Part shown: one piece after another, positions 13,962 to 21,709 of the stretch | Layout of the letters: each line of letters starts with the position of its first letter | How positions within the stretch are numbered: the stretch's first letter is position 1 | Assembly: GCA_021788565.1 (NCBI GenBank) | Contig: JAJYKO010000002.1 | Location: 1 to 24,437, forward strand | Length of the DNA stretch: 24,437 nucleotides | Reading direction: 5' to 3' | Source: Chloroflexota bacterium | GTDB taxonomy: Bacteria; Chloroflexota; UBA6077 | Notes under the pieces: model-generated | The model's input: only the letters and a program-made list of their open reading frames with translations | Database searches by the model: none | What the model was told of the DNA's origin: nothing | Made by a program: the position numbers and the translations under genes

Positions 13962-14325
13962 TGTAGTCTCCTCCTCAACAATTCTGAACGGTGGATGGAA
14001 GTCATTGAAGCAAGAGGGCGGAAACGGCGGAACGAACGTGGGAGACGATCAGATCGAAATCTGCCTATTCATAGTTGAAGGATACCTGAAATCGAACAAG
14101 ACGCCAATAGTACTTTTCTCCTACCTCGGATAGACCGAAGCCAATGATTACAGAACTGCAATCTATCGAACAGGCAAGAAAGGTGTGAATCACTCTCGTA
14201 TGGCAGAGATTACCATTCAAGATTAATGAATATTGCCAGACTTAAATGTAGTCGTCTCAGGAAGATCTAAGGTGAAAAGCGTATACTGGCACGACAGGGA
14301 GCGCTCCTGGTAGGGAGGGCATGGG
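13962..14325. other. AT-richer divergent intergenic region
   Basis: 364 bp between two divergent secreted-protein genes. The part 14050-14290 is visibly richer in A and T than the rest of the window. It holds a candidate minus-strand promoter (TTGGCG 14107-14102, 17 bp, TATCCT 14084-14079) for the GH99-like gene and a plus-strand TATACT (14282-14287) about 40 bp before the other gene, without a clear -35. No gene is seen. Confidence 0.6.
14079..14107 (-). promoter_or_regulatory. Candidate promoter of the GH99-like gene
   Basis: TTGGCG-17-TATCCT on the minus strand, about 120 bp upstream of the TTG start. The leader would be long. By eye only. Confidence 0.3.
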
Positions 14326-16191
14326 GTGAGTAGAAGACCGGCGTTTCAGACTCAGGCGGCCGTCCTCCTGGCAGCCTTGACAATAGCCGTCTGCGTTGTC
14401 GCGCTCGATTCGTTAACGGCAGGTAACGCCGCAGCCATAGTGCTGTATGGACCCGACTATGCCTCGGCGGCCTCACCCACACCAACACCCACCGGTACCG
14501 CCACGCCCAAAAGCAAATTGCCGGCATCCCCGAAGAAGGTCGCGACTCCCACCGCCACGGCGACAGCAACACCTACCGCGACTCCTGTGGTGAAGGCCAC
14601 CTTCACGGGGACACCGACGCCGGCCACCGCGGCCACTGAAACCGCGACTCCGGCGCCAAGCCCGACACAGGGCGTCACCACGACTCCCAGCCCCACGGTC
14701 GAAGTGGCTCCCACGGTTGCGGCGTCGCCTACTGCGACGAACGCACCCTCGCCTACCGGCACGCCAGCGGTTACCGACACGCCGACACCCACGGAGACGC
14801 CGTGGCCAACCGAGACCCCATGGCCTACCTGGACCCCGTGGCCCACGGACACGCCGGTGCCTACCGCAACGGTTGGAGCGGCTCCAGCCAACGACGACAT
14901 CAACTCGGCCACGCTGATCTCGGCTTTCCCGTACAGCAGCAGCGAAGACACCACCGGCGCGACCGTGGCCTCGGACGATCCCAGTATGGGTTCAAACCTG
15001 GGTGTGAACTCAAACACGGTCTGGTACAGCCTTACGCCCGGCTCCGCCGGGACAGTGACCGCGGACACCTTCGGCAGCAGTTACGATACTGTCCTTGCCG
15101 CATTCTCGGGTCAACGGGGCTCTCTCACGCTGGTGGCCAGCAACGACGACGCCAACTCGTCTACCAGGCAGTCCCAGGTGATCTTTGGCGTCCAAGCTGG
15201 GATAACCTATTACCTGGAGGTGGCCCAGTATGGGAGCCCTGCCGGGGGGCAGCTTACGCTGAATGTGAACTCGTCGGTAGGCACCATCGGAACGCCCACC
15301 GCCACAGCTGCGGCCACACCCCTCGCCACAGCAACCTTTCCAGCCAGCGCGACGCCATCCGTGCTATCGCAGGCTCCCACCCGAATGGTTCCGGCCGATG
15401 CGAGCTACTTCCAGCAGACTGGCTTTCGCGTGAACCTGGACCCCTTCTGGGACTACTTCCTGAAGCGCGGCGGTGTCAGGACTTTCGGGTACCCCGTCTC
15501 CAGGGAGTTCACGCTCGAGGGCTACCAGGTGCAGTTCTTCCAGAGGGCGATCATGCAGCTGATGCCCGACGGTACCGTGGAGACCATGAACCTGCTGCAA
15601 TCGGGGCTCCTGCCGTACTCCAGGATAAACGGCAGCACGTTCCCACTCCCGGATCCTGAGATGATCAAGAGTGCGCCGTCCCCATCAGACCCCGGCTACG
15701 CGGGGAAGGCGATCGCCTTTATCCATGCACACGTCCCAGACAGTTGGAACGGACTGCAGGTGAACTTCCTGAAGAGCTACATGGGCACCGTCCGCTACGA
15801 AGATGCCTTTCCGCAGGGCGACGGTAACCCGAGTTTGCTTCCGTTGTTCGACATGGAGATGTGGGGTCTACCGACCAGCATGCCCACCTACGATCCGACC
15901 AATCACGACTTCGTCTACCAGCGGTTCCAGCGGGGCATACTGCACTACGATGCGAAGACGGGAGCCACGCAGGCGCTGCTGCTGGCAGACTACCTGAAGG
16001 CCGTGATGATTGGGAAGGGGGTTCCGCCGGACCTGGCTGTACAGGTCACGAACAATCCGTTCTATCTGCAATACGACCCGACCAAGGCATACAGCCTGGC
16101 GAGGCCGGCGGATCTGCCGAATACGGACCTCACGAACGCGTTCGAGCCCGAGGTGACCGTGCGGGTGCTGCTGCCGGCGGCGCCCCGGTAG
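14326..16191 (+). CDS. Secreted Thr/Pro-linker protein with PPC-like domain and repeated LGFP-like C-terminal domain
   Basis: 621 residues from GTG 14326 (GGAGG 7 nt upstream). An N-terminal signal or anchor helix (about 10-38) leads to a long Thr/Pro/Ala linker (about 48-185) ending in tandem TETPWP units (156-180). Residues about 187-316 ([11 protein letters not shown]...[31 protein letters not shown]...GGQLTLNV) look like a bacterial pre-peptidase C-terminal (PPC) beta-sandwich, with a second short Thr/Pro linker at 320-345. The C-terminal region (about 355-560) holds two related units: [20 protein letters not shown]...[13 protein letters not shown] (382-416) and [20 protein letters not shown]...[10 protein letters not shown] (512-542). 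Such FGYP/FQR units are seen in Chloroflexota extracellular proteins and resemble LGFP repeats. No catalytic residues are recognised. It is likely a cell-surface binding protein. Confidence 0.75.
   Translation: MSRRPAFQTQAAVLLAALTIAVCVVALDSLTAGNAAAIVLYGPDYASAASPTPTPTGTATPKSKLPASPKKVATPTATATATPTATPVVKATFTGTPTPATAATETATPAPSPTQGVTTTPSPTVEVAPTVAASPTATNAPSPTGTPAVTDTPTPTETPWPTETPWPTWTPWPTDTPVPTATVGAAPANDDINSATLISAFPYSSSEDTTGATVASDDPSMGSNLGVNSNTVWYSLTPGSAGTVTADTFGSSYDTVLAAFSGQRGSLTLVASNDDANSSTRQSQVIFGVQAGITYYLEVAQYGSPAGGQLTLNVNSSVGTIGTPTATAAATPLATATFPASATPSVLSQAPTRMVPADASYFQQTGFRVNLDPFWDYFLKRGGVRTFGYPVSREFTLEGYQVQFFQRAIMQLMPDGTVETMNLLQSGLLPYSRINGSTFPLPDPEMIKSAPSPSDPGYAGKAIAFIHAHVPDSWNGLQVNFLKSYMGTVRYEDAFPQGDGNPSLLPLFDMEMWGLPTSMPTYDPTNHDFVYQRFQRGILHYDAKTGATQALLLADYLKAVMIGKGVPPDLAVQVTNNPFYLQYDPTKAYSLARPADLPNTDLTNAFEPEVTVRVLLPAAPR
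14791..14865 (+). repeat. Tandem 18-bp coding repeat (TETPWP units)
   Basis: Four imperfect hexapeptide units ([24 protein letters not shown]) close the Thr/Pro linker. Linker repeats of this type expand and contract easily. Confidence 0.8.
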
Positions 16192-16222
16192 TGACGGGAA
16201 GCGGGGGATGGGGAGGGCGAGC

Positions 16223-16259
16223 CGAGACCCCCGAGGTCTTCGGGACCTCGGGGGTCTCG
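16223..16259. terminator. Strong bidirectional hairpin between convergent genes
   Basis: A perfect 16-bp stem (16223-16238 and 16244-16259) with a 5-nt TTCGG loop sits between the stops at 16191 (+) and 16266 (-). The position and symmetry fit a shared terminator, although no long U-tract follows on either strand. Confidence 0.75.
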
Positions 16260-16265
16260 AACTGA

Positions 16266-19200
16266 CTACCGCACCTCCATCGCGCCGCCGAGGGACTCGC
16301 CTTTCCACTCGGGGCGGTAGTAGGAGTAGGCCTGGGAGGCGACGGCCTGGGCCTTCACCGGGTAGAGGGCGCGGGCCTTGAAGGCGAAGGCGACCTGATC
16401 GCCGGGGGCCATGTCCTCGATGTAGACGATCACCTTGCGAGCGGCCACGTCGTACCGCTTGATCTTCGGGTTGGCCTTCATCAGGGCGTCCAGCGACTCG
16501 GTGACCGGCGCGAACCCCGTGGGGACCGCCACGTCCATCACTACCATGCCCGCCTGCATGGGCTCCGGCGGGTTGAAAATGATGGAAGCCTTCACGTCGA
16601 TCTGGTCATTCACTTCCACCTGCGCTACGCCATAGTCCACCTGCATCTGGAAGACGGACTCCGCCTTCGTCTCCGGATCTGGCACGTTGAAACGCCGCAC
16701 CGATTGCAGCACCACCTGCCCCTTGCCCTTCACATCCACGCTGACCGGCGCGCCGATCGGCACGTCGACCATCTGAAGGACGTCCGAATTGTCCGGTGAG
16801 ACCTTGATCTCCTTCTGCCAGTTGCCGGACTTGAGTGTGACGGTGGCATCCACGTCGGCTCTGGAGTTCGCGGCATACTTCGTCATGGCCTGGAGCCCGA
16901 CCACCGTGTCCTGGGTGGAGCCGAAGCCGCCGTAAGCGTTGCGCTTCGTGACCAGCCAGCGCGTGGCACGAGATGCGTTCACTTTGTCGCCGTGCTCTAT
17001 CAGGGCGAGAGTGGCGTAGCCGGTCGTCTCGATGGTCGCCGTCTGATTGGGCCGCGGCGGCAGGATAGGCCGGATGGGGGCGGGGATGCCCGGGGCACCG
17101 CCCTCACCCTGACCCTCTCCCAAAGGGAGAGGGGCTTTTGGCGGAGTGCCTCGCTGAGGGAAAGGGAGGACGGGCTCAGCGTCGCCCCAGTAGAGGCCGT
17201 CATCGGACTGGTGGGCCATCGCCATCAGGCGGTCGTAGGCCGCGGCCGCCTTCGGGCTCTTCGCCATCTCCAGGGCGTAGGTCGTGAGCGCCAGGGTGTA
17301 GGCGTCGTTTGCTGAGTCCACCGCCCCTTCCAGGTAGTGGACCGCCTTCGCGGAGGCCGTCTGCTCGCCGGCCTCGCGCAACGCCACGGCGACGTACGCC
17401 GTCAGCGCCGTCTTCCCCTTGAGACCGCCCAGCAGCTCCTGGTGGGCGATGAAGCCGACCGGATCGAAGGAACCGTCCGCGTTCTGATGCTTGGCGATCC
17501 AGCTCTGCGCGCCGGAAAGCACGGTATCGTCCACGTAGACCAGGTCCTTTGCCTGGGCAAAGCTCTTCAGGACGAAGGCCGTGAGCCAGAGGCTGCCCTC
17601 CTTGTCCTGGTTGCCGAAGGCGGAGAAGCTCCCGTCCGAGTGGCGGTAGGTCAGCTCGCGCTGGTAGCCGGTGATCATAAGCTGCTCGGCTTTAGCCATC
17701 ACCTCGGGCTTGAGTTGATTGGTTTCCTTGAGGTAGCGTGAGACGAAGATGTTGGGGGCCAGCAGGATCATGTTCTGCTCGCCGCAGCCGAAGGGCATCT
17801 GCAGCAGCTTCTCCAGCCCCTGGATGGTCTGCGTAAGATAGCTGCCGGTGATGGTGACGAACGCGCGGTCGGAGCCATCGACGATCATGTCCGGCACAGA
17901 CAGGTCGAACTGGCGGCTCGCACCCGCCGAGAGCACAGCGTTCTCGACCGACTCGCGGGCGACGCCCTCGGGCGCGACGATCAGGTCCTTCACGATGGCA
18001 TCCGAGGAAGAGGTTGAGCGGGCTGTCACCTTCAGCTTGTTGGTGCCGAGTTTGGTCGGCTGGATGGTGAAGGTGGCGGAGCCGACGTCGTTGGGGCCGA
18101 CCTTGACCGTACGGGCGCCCTGGTCCAGGATCTGGAACCAGTCCGCCTGCTCCAGCTGGACCGTGAACTCCTCCTCGGTCTGCTGGTAGTTATACAGCGC
18201 CACCTTGACCGGGAAGCGCTCGCCGCGGATGACCGAGTATGGCAGGTCGACGGTGACGAAGAAGGGCTGCATCACTTTGAGCTGGGCCTCGGAGATGCCA
18301 AGTCCCGTCTGTTTGGAAAGGGCCACAGCCCGCAGCATCCAGGTGGTTATGCTGTCCGGAGCCTCGTACGTCTTGGTGGCCTTGCCGGACTGGTCGGTGG
18401 TAACGGTGTCCCAGATCCAGGTCTCGGGGAAGAACTGCCGAATGCGCTGGACCTCCTTCAGGCCGCCGGCCGCGGCGTCGGTAGCAAGGCTCGCGGCAGC
18501 GGTGGGGGCCGCCTGAGCCTGGGGGGCAGCCGCCGCGGGGGCCATGGCCCGATCGACAGCTCCGGGCATCCCGCCGAGGGCAGGTCCGCCGAACTTGCGC
18601 ACCGGCGCCTGGTACTTCTGTCCATCCGGCACCTGCTTGTTGCTCATCACGACGACGCCGGCATCGGTGAAGACGTCTTTCGCGCCGCGGACCTGGAGGC
18701 TATCCAGGGGTCGGGCATCGTGGAGCTCGGCCTGGGGCTTCTGGTACAGCGTCTCCAGCGTGTCGAATAGCTGCTGCAGGTTGAGCCGGTTCTCGGCCAG
18801 GATGAAGACCGATTTGTCGACGGCCGCCAGCCCGACCTCGGCCGGCCCCTGGGTCTGGAGATTCACCTGCACCTGGTCACCCGGCTTCGCCACGTCCTGG
18901 CCGAAGGTCGCCCGGACCTGCTGCGGGTAGTCGCCCTGGACGGCGAAGGGCATGTAGTCGGCCGCGACCTCGGAGTTGGGGAGCAGCTGGTAGACCAGGA
19001 TGCGGGACTCCGGCGCCATGAGCGGCGTCAGGGTAACCTGAATGTCGGGGGAGCGGGAGAAATTGGAGAAAACGACCTGGCCTCGGGAGAGGACCTCGTA
19101 GTAGAAGTTGGCTGCCTCTCTGGTAGCAGACACGTGAAACTGCACGGTGCCGCCCACTTTCAGCGTGCCCTGGCTCGTCTGGGCCACGTGAATGAAGCTG

Positions 19201-20546
19201 CCCGTAGGGGAGTAGCTCGCCTGCATGGCCAGGCTCGTCGAGGTATTGGAGGAGCTGGCGCCCAGGGTGAGCGAAGCCGCGTCTGCCGGTGGGATTACCT
19301 GTACCATCGCCCTGCCGCCCTTCACATCCACCCGGCGGCTCTCCTGAGAGGAGGTGAAGTCCTTCTTCGTCCAGATGAGGTTGAGCTGCACGCCGGCGTC
19401 CAGCGGCTTCTTGTCCGGTGACTCAGCCGTCACCAGGAGGGAGAGGGGCAGATTGGGCTTGAAGCTGACGCTCTCGGGTATCAGCTTGAGCACCAGAGGG
19501 GTCGGGGCCACCGTGAGAAGCTTCGTGCTTTTCTCCTCGTAGCCGGTCGCCTTCTCTCGCACGGTGACCTCCAACTGCACGTTGCCCATGCCACCGGCAC
19601 CCGGGATGCCGCTAACGTAGCGCACGGCCGGAAGCTGGAAGTCCACCTTGTTGTCCAGGCTCTTCGTGACGTTGGCGAACTCCTGCCAGGTACCAACGTA
19701 GCGGCTCGCGCGGATCTGCACCTCGCCCTGTACGGGCCTGCCGTAGCTGTACTCCGCGCTCACGGTGCCGGTGATCTGGTCGCCGGCGAGCACCCAATCC
19801 TTCGGGGTCTCGACCTTCACCTCGTACTTGGGAAGGACGTACTGCTCGACGCGGACGTCCAGTTGGGCGCTCCGCTTGCCGGCCTTCGCCGTGACCTTCC
19901 AGACGCCGAGGTTTGGCTCGGTGGAGAGGGGCAGGTCCATGGATGCCATTCCGTAGTCGTCCGAGGTAGCATCGCGCTTGAAGACCTTGAGGCCCTTGGC
20001 GTCCATCACTTCGACGGTGACTGGCCCCGTAACCGGCTTTAGCTGGGGATCGAGGGTGAGGACCCGGATGTGGATCGTCTGGCCGGGCTTGTAGATCGGC
20101 TTGTCCGACTCCGCGAAGACCAGGGTTCCGTCCTCTACCTTGACCGGGGACTCGGCCTTGAGACCATTGCCGAGCAGCTGAAGTTGGTAATCGCCCTCGG
20201 CGAGTTTGGGAACATCGAGGCGGAGGTCACCCCTGCCCTGTAGATAGGAGGCCGAGGTGGCGAGCGGCTTCCCGTCTTTGAGCAGGGAGACCTGGACCGT
20301 GGCGTTGGCCGGCCGGTCACCGTTGAAGATGGAGACGGAAACCGTCTCCGGTTGGGCGGACCTCAGCGTTTTCGGGGCGACGGCAAGGTAGCCGTCGATA
20401 CGGTCCTCCGATCCTGCCACGGGAGCCCCAGGCAGAGGCGCCGCCTGGTCAGGAGCGCCGGGGCCGGCCCCCCCAGGGAGCAGGTCGCACGCAGAGGTAG
20501 CAAGGAGGATCGCCGCCAGCAGGGCAAGAGCCGTTCGCCGCTTCAT
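16266..20546 (-). CDS. Alpha-2-macroglobulin-family lipoprotein with thioester
   Basis: 1426 residues. A lipoprotein signal (MKRRTALALLAAILLATSAC, lipobox Cys20) anchors it to the cell envelope. Macroglobulin-type domains follow, including VFAESDKPIYKPGQTIHIRV (MG2-like, about 127-146). An Ala/Gly/Met-rich stretch (about 650-695) sits where a bait region would be, just before the A2M motif FFPETWIWDTVTTDQSGKAT (from about residue 703). The thioester motif GCGEQN is intact (Cys921), in an alpha-toroid domain (about 900-1240), and C-terminal MG domains end the protein. Family role: trapping attacking proteases by cleavage of the bait region and covalent thioester linkage. ATG 20546 has GGGAGG 6 nt upstream. 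No pbpC neighbour is seen, unlike many proteobacterial homologues. A repeat-derived Pro/Gly segment (about 1124-1167) interrupts the thioester domain. Confidence 0.95.
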   Translation of the reverse strand: MKRRTALALLAAILLATSACDLLPGGAGPGAPDQAAPLPGAPVAGSEDRIDGYLAVAPKTLRSAQPETVSVSIFNGDRPANATVQVSLLKDGKPLATSASYLQGRGDLRLDVPKLAEGDYQLQLLGNGLKAESPVKVEDGTLVFAESDKPIYKPGQTIHIRVLTLDPQLKPVTGPVTVEVMDAKGLKVFKRDATSDDYGMASMDLPLSTEPNLGVWKVTAKAGKRSAQLDVRVEQYVLPKYEVKVETPKDWVLAGDQITGTVSAEYSYGRPVQGEVQIRASRYVGTWQEFANVTKSLDNKVDFQLPAVRYVSGIPGAGGMGNVQLEVTVREKATGYEEKSTKLLTVAPTPLVLKLIPESVSFKPNLPLSLLVTAESPDKKPLDAGVQLNLIWTKKDFTSSQESRRVDVKGGRAMVQVIPPADAASLTLGASSSNTSTSLAMQASYSPTGSFIHVAQTSQGTLKVGGTVQFHVSATREAANFYYEVLSRGQVVFSNFSRSPDIQVTLTPLMAPESRILVYQLLPNSEVAADYMPFAVQGDYPQQVRATFGQDVAKPGDQVQVNLQTQGPAEVGLAAVDKSVFILAENRLNLQQLFDTLETLYQKPQAELHDARPLDSLQVRGAKDVFTDAGVVVMSNKQVPDGQKYQAPVRKFGGPALGGMPGAVDRAMAPAAAAPQAQAAPTAAASLATDAAAGGLKEVQRIRQFFPETWIWDTVTTDQSGKATKTYEAPDSITTWMLRAVALSKQTGLGISEAQLKVMQPFFVTVDLPYSVIRGERFPVKVALYNYQQTEEEFTVQLEQADWFQILDQGARTVKVGPNDVGSATFTIQPTKLGTNKLKVTARSTSSSDAIVKDLIVAPEGVARESVENAVLSAGASRQFDLSVPDMIVDGSDRAFVTITGSYLTQTIQGLEKLLQMPFGCGEQNMILLAPNIFVSRYLKETNQLKPEVMAKAEQLMITGYQRELTYRHSDGSFSAFGNQDKEGSLWLTAFVLKSFAQAKDLVYVDDTVLSGAQSWIAKHQNADGSFDPVGFIAHQELLGGLKGKTALTAYVAVALREAGEQTASAKAVHYLEGAVDSANDAYTLALTTYALEMAKSPKAAAAYDRLMAMAHQSDDGLYWGDAEPVLPFPQRGTPPKAPLPLGEGQGEGGAPGIPAPIRPILPPRPNQTATIETTGYATLALIEHGDKVNASRATRWLVTKRNAYGGFGSTQDTVVGLQAMTKYAANSRADVDATVTLKSGNWQKEIKVSPDNSDVLQMVDVPIGAPVSVDVKGKGQVVLQSVRRFNVPDPETKAESVFQMQVDYGVAQVEVNDQIDVKASIIFNPPEPMQAGMVVMDVAVPTGFAPVTESLDALMKANPKIKRYDVAARKVIVYIEDMAPGDQVAFAFKARALYPVKAQAVASQAYSYYRPEWKGESLGGAMEVR
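17113..17133. repeat. REP-like palindrome read in frame inside the macroglobulin gene
   Basis: Arms CCCTCTCCC (17113-17121) and GGGAGAGGG (17125-17133) flank AAA; CCCTCACCCTGA precedes it. This looks like the widespread intergenic 'CCCTCACCC...CTCTCCC' palindrome type. It is translated as PLPLGEGQGEGGA near residues 1137-1149 of the macroglobulin. Confidence 0.7.
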
Positions 20547-20822
20547 CGTAGGCCTCCCACTTGAGATCTTCTACGATGAGAACGAACGTCACGCGGAAAA
20601 GGTTCCACACGGGGAACGCGAAGCGAGGAATGATTGGCTGTGCATCCGCCTTGTAGGCGCGAGCTTTGGGCCCTTGGCGCGCAGCAAGGGAGCGTCAAGG
20701 CCCGTAGCGAAGCGTGGGGCGCGCGCGGCCTCGTTGGCCGGAGGCACCCTGCCCCACGAGGACGCGCACCCGTGAAGGGTGCGGCTACACTCGCGACGCC
20801 GGGGCCGCTCGCTTCGGGGCGT
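20547..20822. other. Repeat-rich spacer between the macroglobulin and cold-shock genes
   Basis: No gene is seen. It holds a CCCTTG...CAAGGG inverted repeat (near 20670-20690), GGCC-TCGTT-GGCC (near 20727-20740), the 38-bp dispersed repeat copy B, and a GACGCC/GGCGTC hairpin (20795-20800 with 20818-20823) that overlaps the stop codon of the cold-shock-domain gene and could terminate it. No convincing promoter for the macroglobulin gene was found by eye. Confidence 0.55.
20752..20789. repeat. 38-bp dispersed palindromic repeat, copy B
   Basis: Matches 6747-6784 at 37 of 38 positions in the same orientation, with the same 7-bp hairpin core. A shortened relative may be at 24199-24213 (GCACCC directly joined to GGTGCGGCT). 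Confidence 0.85.
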
Positions 20823-21341
20823 CTAGATCTTGGGCCGCTTTCGGCCAGGTGTCGGTGCTCCGGAGCCGTCGCGGAACGGGCTCAAGTCCGACTTCCAAGC
20901 CGGCGCCTTAGGGGCCCTGGGTGCGGGCTTGGCAGGGCGCGAAGGGTTGGCTTCGCGTGGGGCAGAACCGGCCGGCCGAACCTTCTGAGCGCGGGCACCG
21001 CGCTCATCGCTGTAGGGCTCGAAGTCGACTGCCTGCTGCTCCTTGAGAGCATCGAACCCGCCCTCCAGCACGGATGTGCGGTGGAAGAAGCGTTGCTCCC
21101 CGCTGGCGTCAACGATGAAGCCGTAGCCCTTCGCCTTGTCGAGCCGCACCACAGTTCCCCTGGCTGATCCGCCAGTCGCAGGCTTGCGTCCAGGCGAAGG
21201 TGATCGCCCTGTTCCTATGCGGCCCAGCATCTGAATAGCCCTGGACACCTCGGAAGGTCCACGCCGATTGACTATGGGGCCTTTTCGTTTTGGAGCGCCC
21301 TTGTCGGCAGGGCGATCGCCATCCTCATCTCGGTCTATCAC
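20823..21341 (-). CDS. Cold-shock-domain protein with disordered basic tails
   Basis: 172 residues from GTG 21341. The central cold-shock domain (about 60-123) begins ARGTVVRLDKAKGYGFIV with RNP1 KGYGFI (71-76) and RNP2 RFFHRTSV (84-91), then FDALKEQQAVDFEPYSDERG. Cold-shock domains bind single-stranded nucleic acids and act as RNA chaperones. Unlike 65-70 residue Csp proteins, this one carries an Arg/Lys/Gly/Asp-rich N-terminal extension of about 60 residues and a Pro/Ala/Arg/Lys-rich C-terminal tail of about 50. GTG 21341 was chosen because of an ideal AAAAAGGAGATAAA upstream; the frame stays open to 21485, but that part has no ribosome-binding site. A good promoter about 300 bp upstream implies a long leader, as in cspA-type genes. 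Confidence 0.85.
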   Translation of the reverse strand: MIDRDEDGDRPADKGAPKRKGPIVNRRGPSEVSRAIQMLGRIGTGRSPSPGRKPATGGSARGTVVRLDKAKGYGFIVDASGEQRFFHRTSVLEGGFDALKEQQAVDFEPYSDERGARAQKVRPAGSAPREANPSRPAKPAPRAPKAPAWKSDLSPFRDGSGAPTPGRKRPKI

Positions 21342-21638
21342 TTTATCTCCTTTTTCGGTCGCCTGCCTTCGCTTCGTTTGAGGGCGAGAATCCGTGGGTG
21401 CGGTTCGGGTTAGCCGTGCAGCAGGGGCAGAGTCGCCACGAACACGATCTGAATACACTCGCAGCATGCGCAAGAAGATGACCACAACCGCGGTTAGCCA
21501 AGGGATCGGTCAGCGCAGCCAGCGTCGGTCGTTCGATAACGGCAGGAACGCACCAGTGAGATCCGGTTCGGCTGCTACGGGGGAAACCTTGCGAGGTGCC
21601 GCGCCCAAGCGCGGCCCACCGATTACAATCGCTAGGAG

Positions 21639-21667
21639 ACTATAACACGAATCTCCTCGGATGTCGA
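21639..21667 (-). promoter_or_regulatory. Promoter of the cold-shock-domain gene
   Basis: On the minus strand, TCGACA (21667-21662), 17 bp and TATAGT (21644-21639): five of six consensus matches in each box. The predicted start near 21632 gives a leader of about 290 nt beginning with a hairpin. Confidence 0.6.
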
Positions 21668-21674
21668 ATCGGAT

Positions 21675-21703
21675 TTGCGACCCCTGGCAGCGTGTAGCAT
21701 AAT
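21675..21703 (+). promoter_or_regulatory. Promoter of the PAC2-cupin-dehydrogenase genes, placed for a leaderless transcript
   Basis: TTGCGA (21675-21680), 17 bp and CATAAT (21698-21703). The expected start, 6-7 bp after the -10 box, falls on the A of the ATG at 21710. No Shine-Dalgarno is visible. Confidence 0.55.
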
Positions 21704-21709
21704 GAGCTC

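Larger units (their letters stand above)
21342..21709. other. Divergent intergenic region: long leader of the cold-shock gene plus two promoters
   Basis: 368 bp without a credible gene. It carries both divergent promoters (21639-21667 minus, 21675-21703 plus, -35 boxes only 7 bp apart) and, at the very 5' end of the predicted minus-strand transcript, a stable hairpin (CCGCGC 21599-21604 with GCGCGG 21609-21614, extended by GGTG/CACC with a bulge, 21595-21620). Confidence 0.6.

Noticed and set aside
14457..15068. Minus-strand frame with a Val/Gly repeat product
   Set aside because: It is the antisense of the Thr/Pro linker; the repeat pattern is a by-product of the coding repeat.
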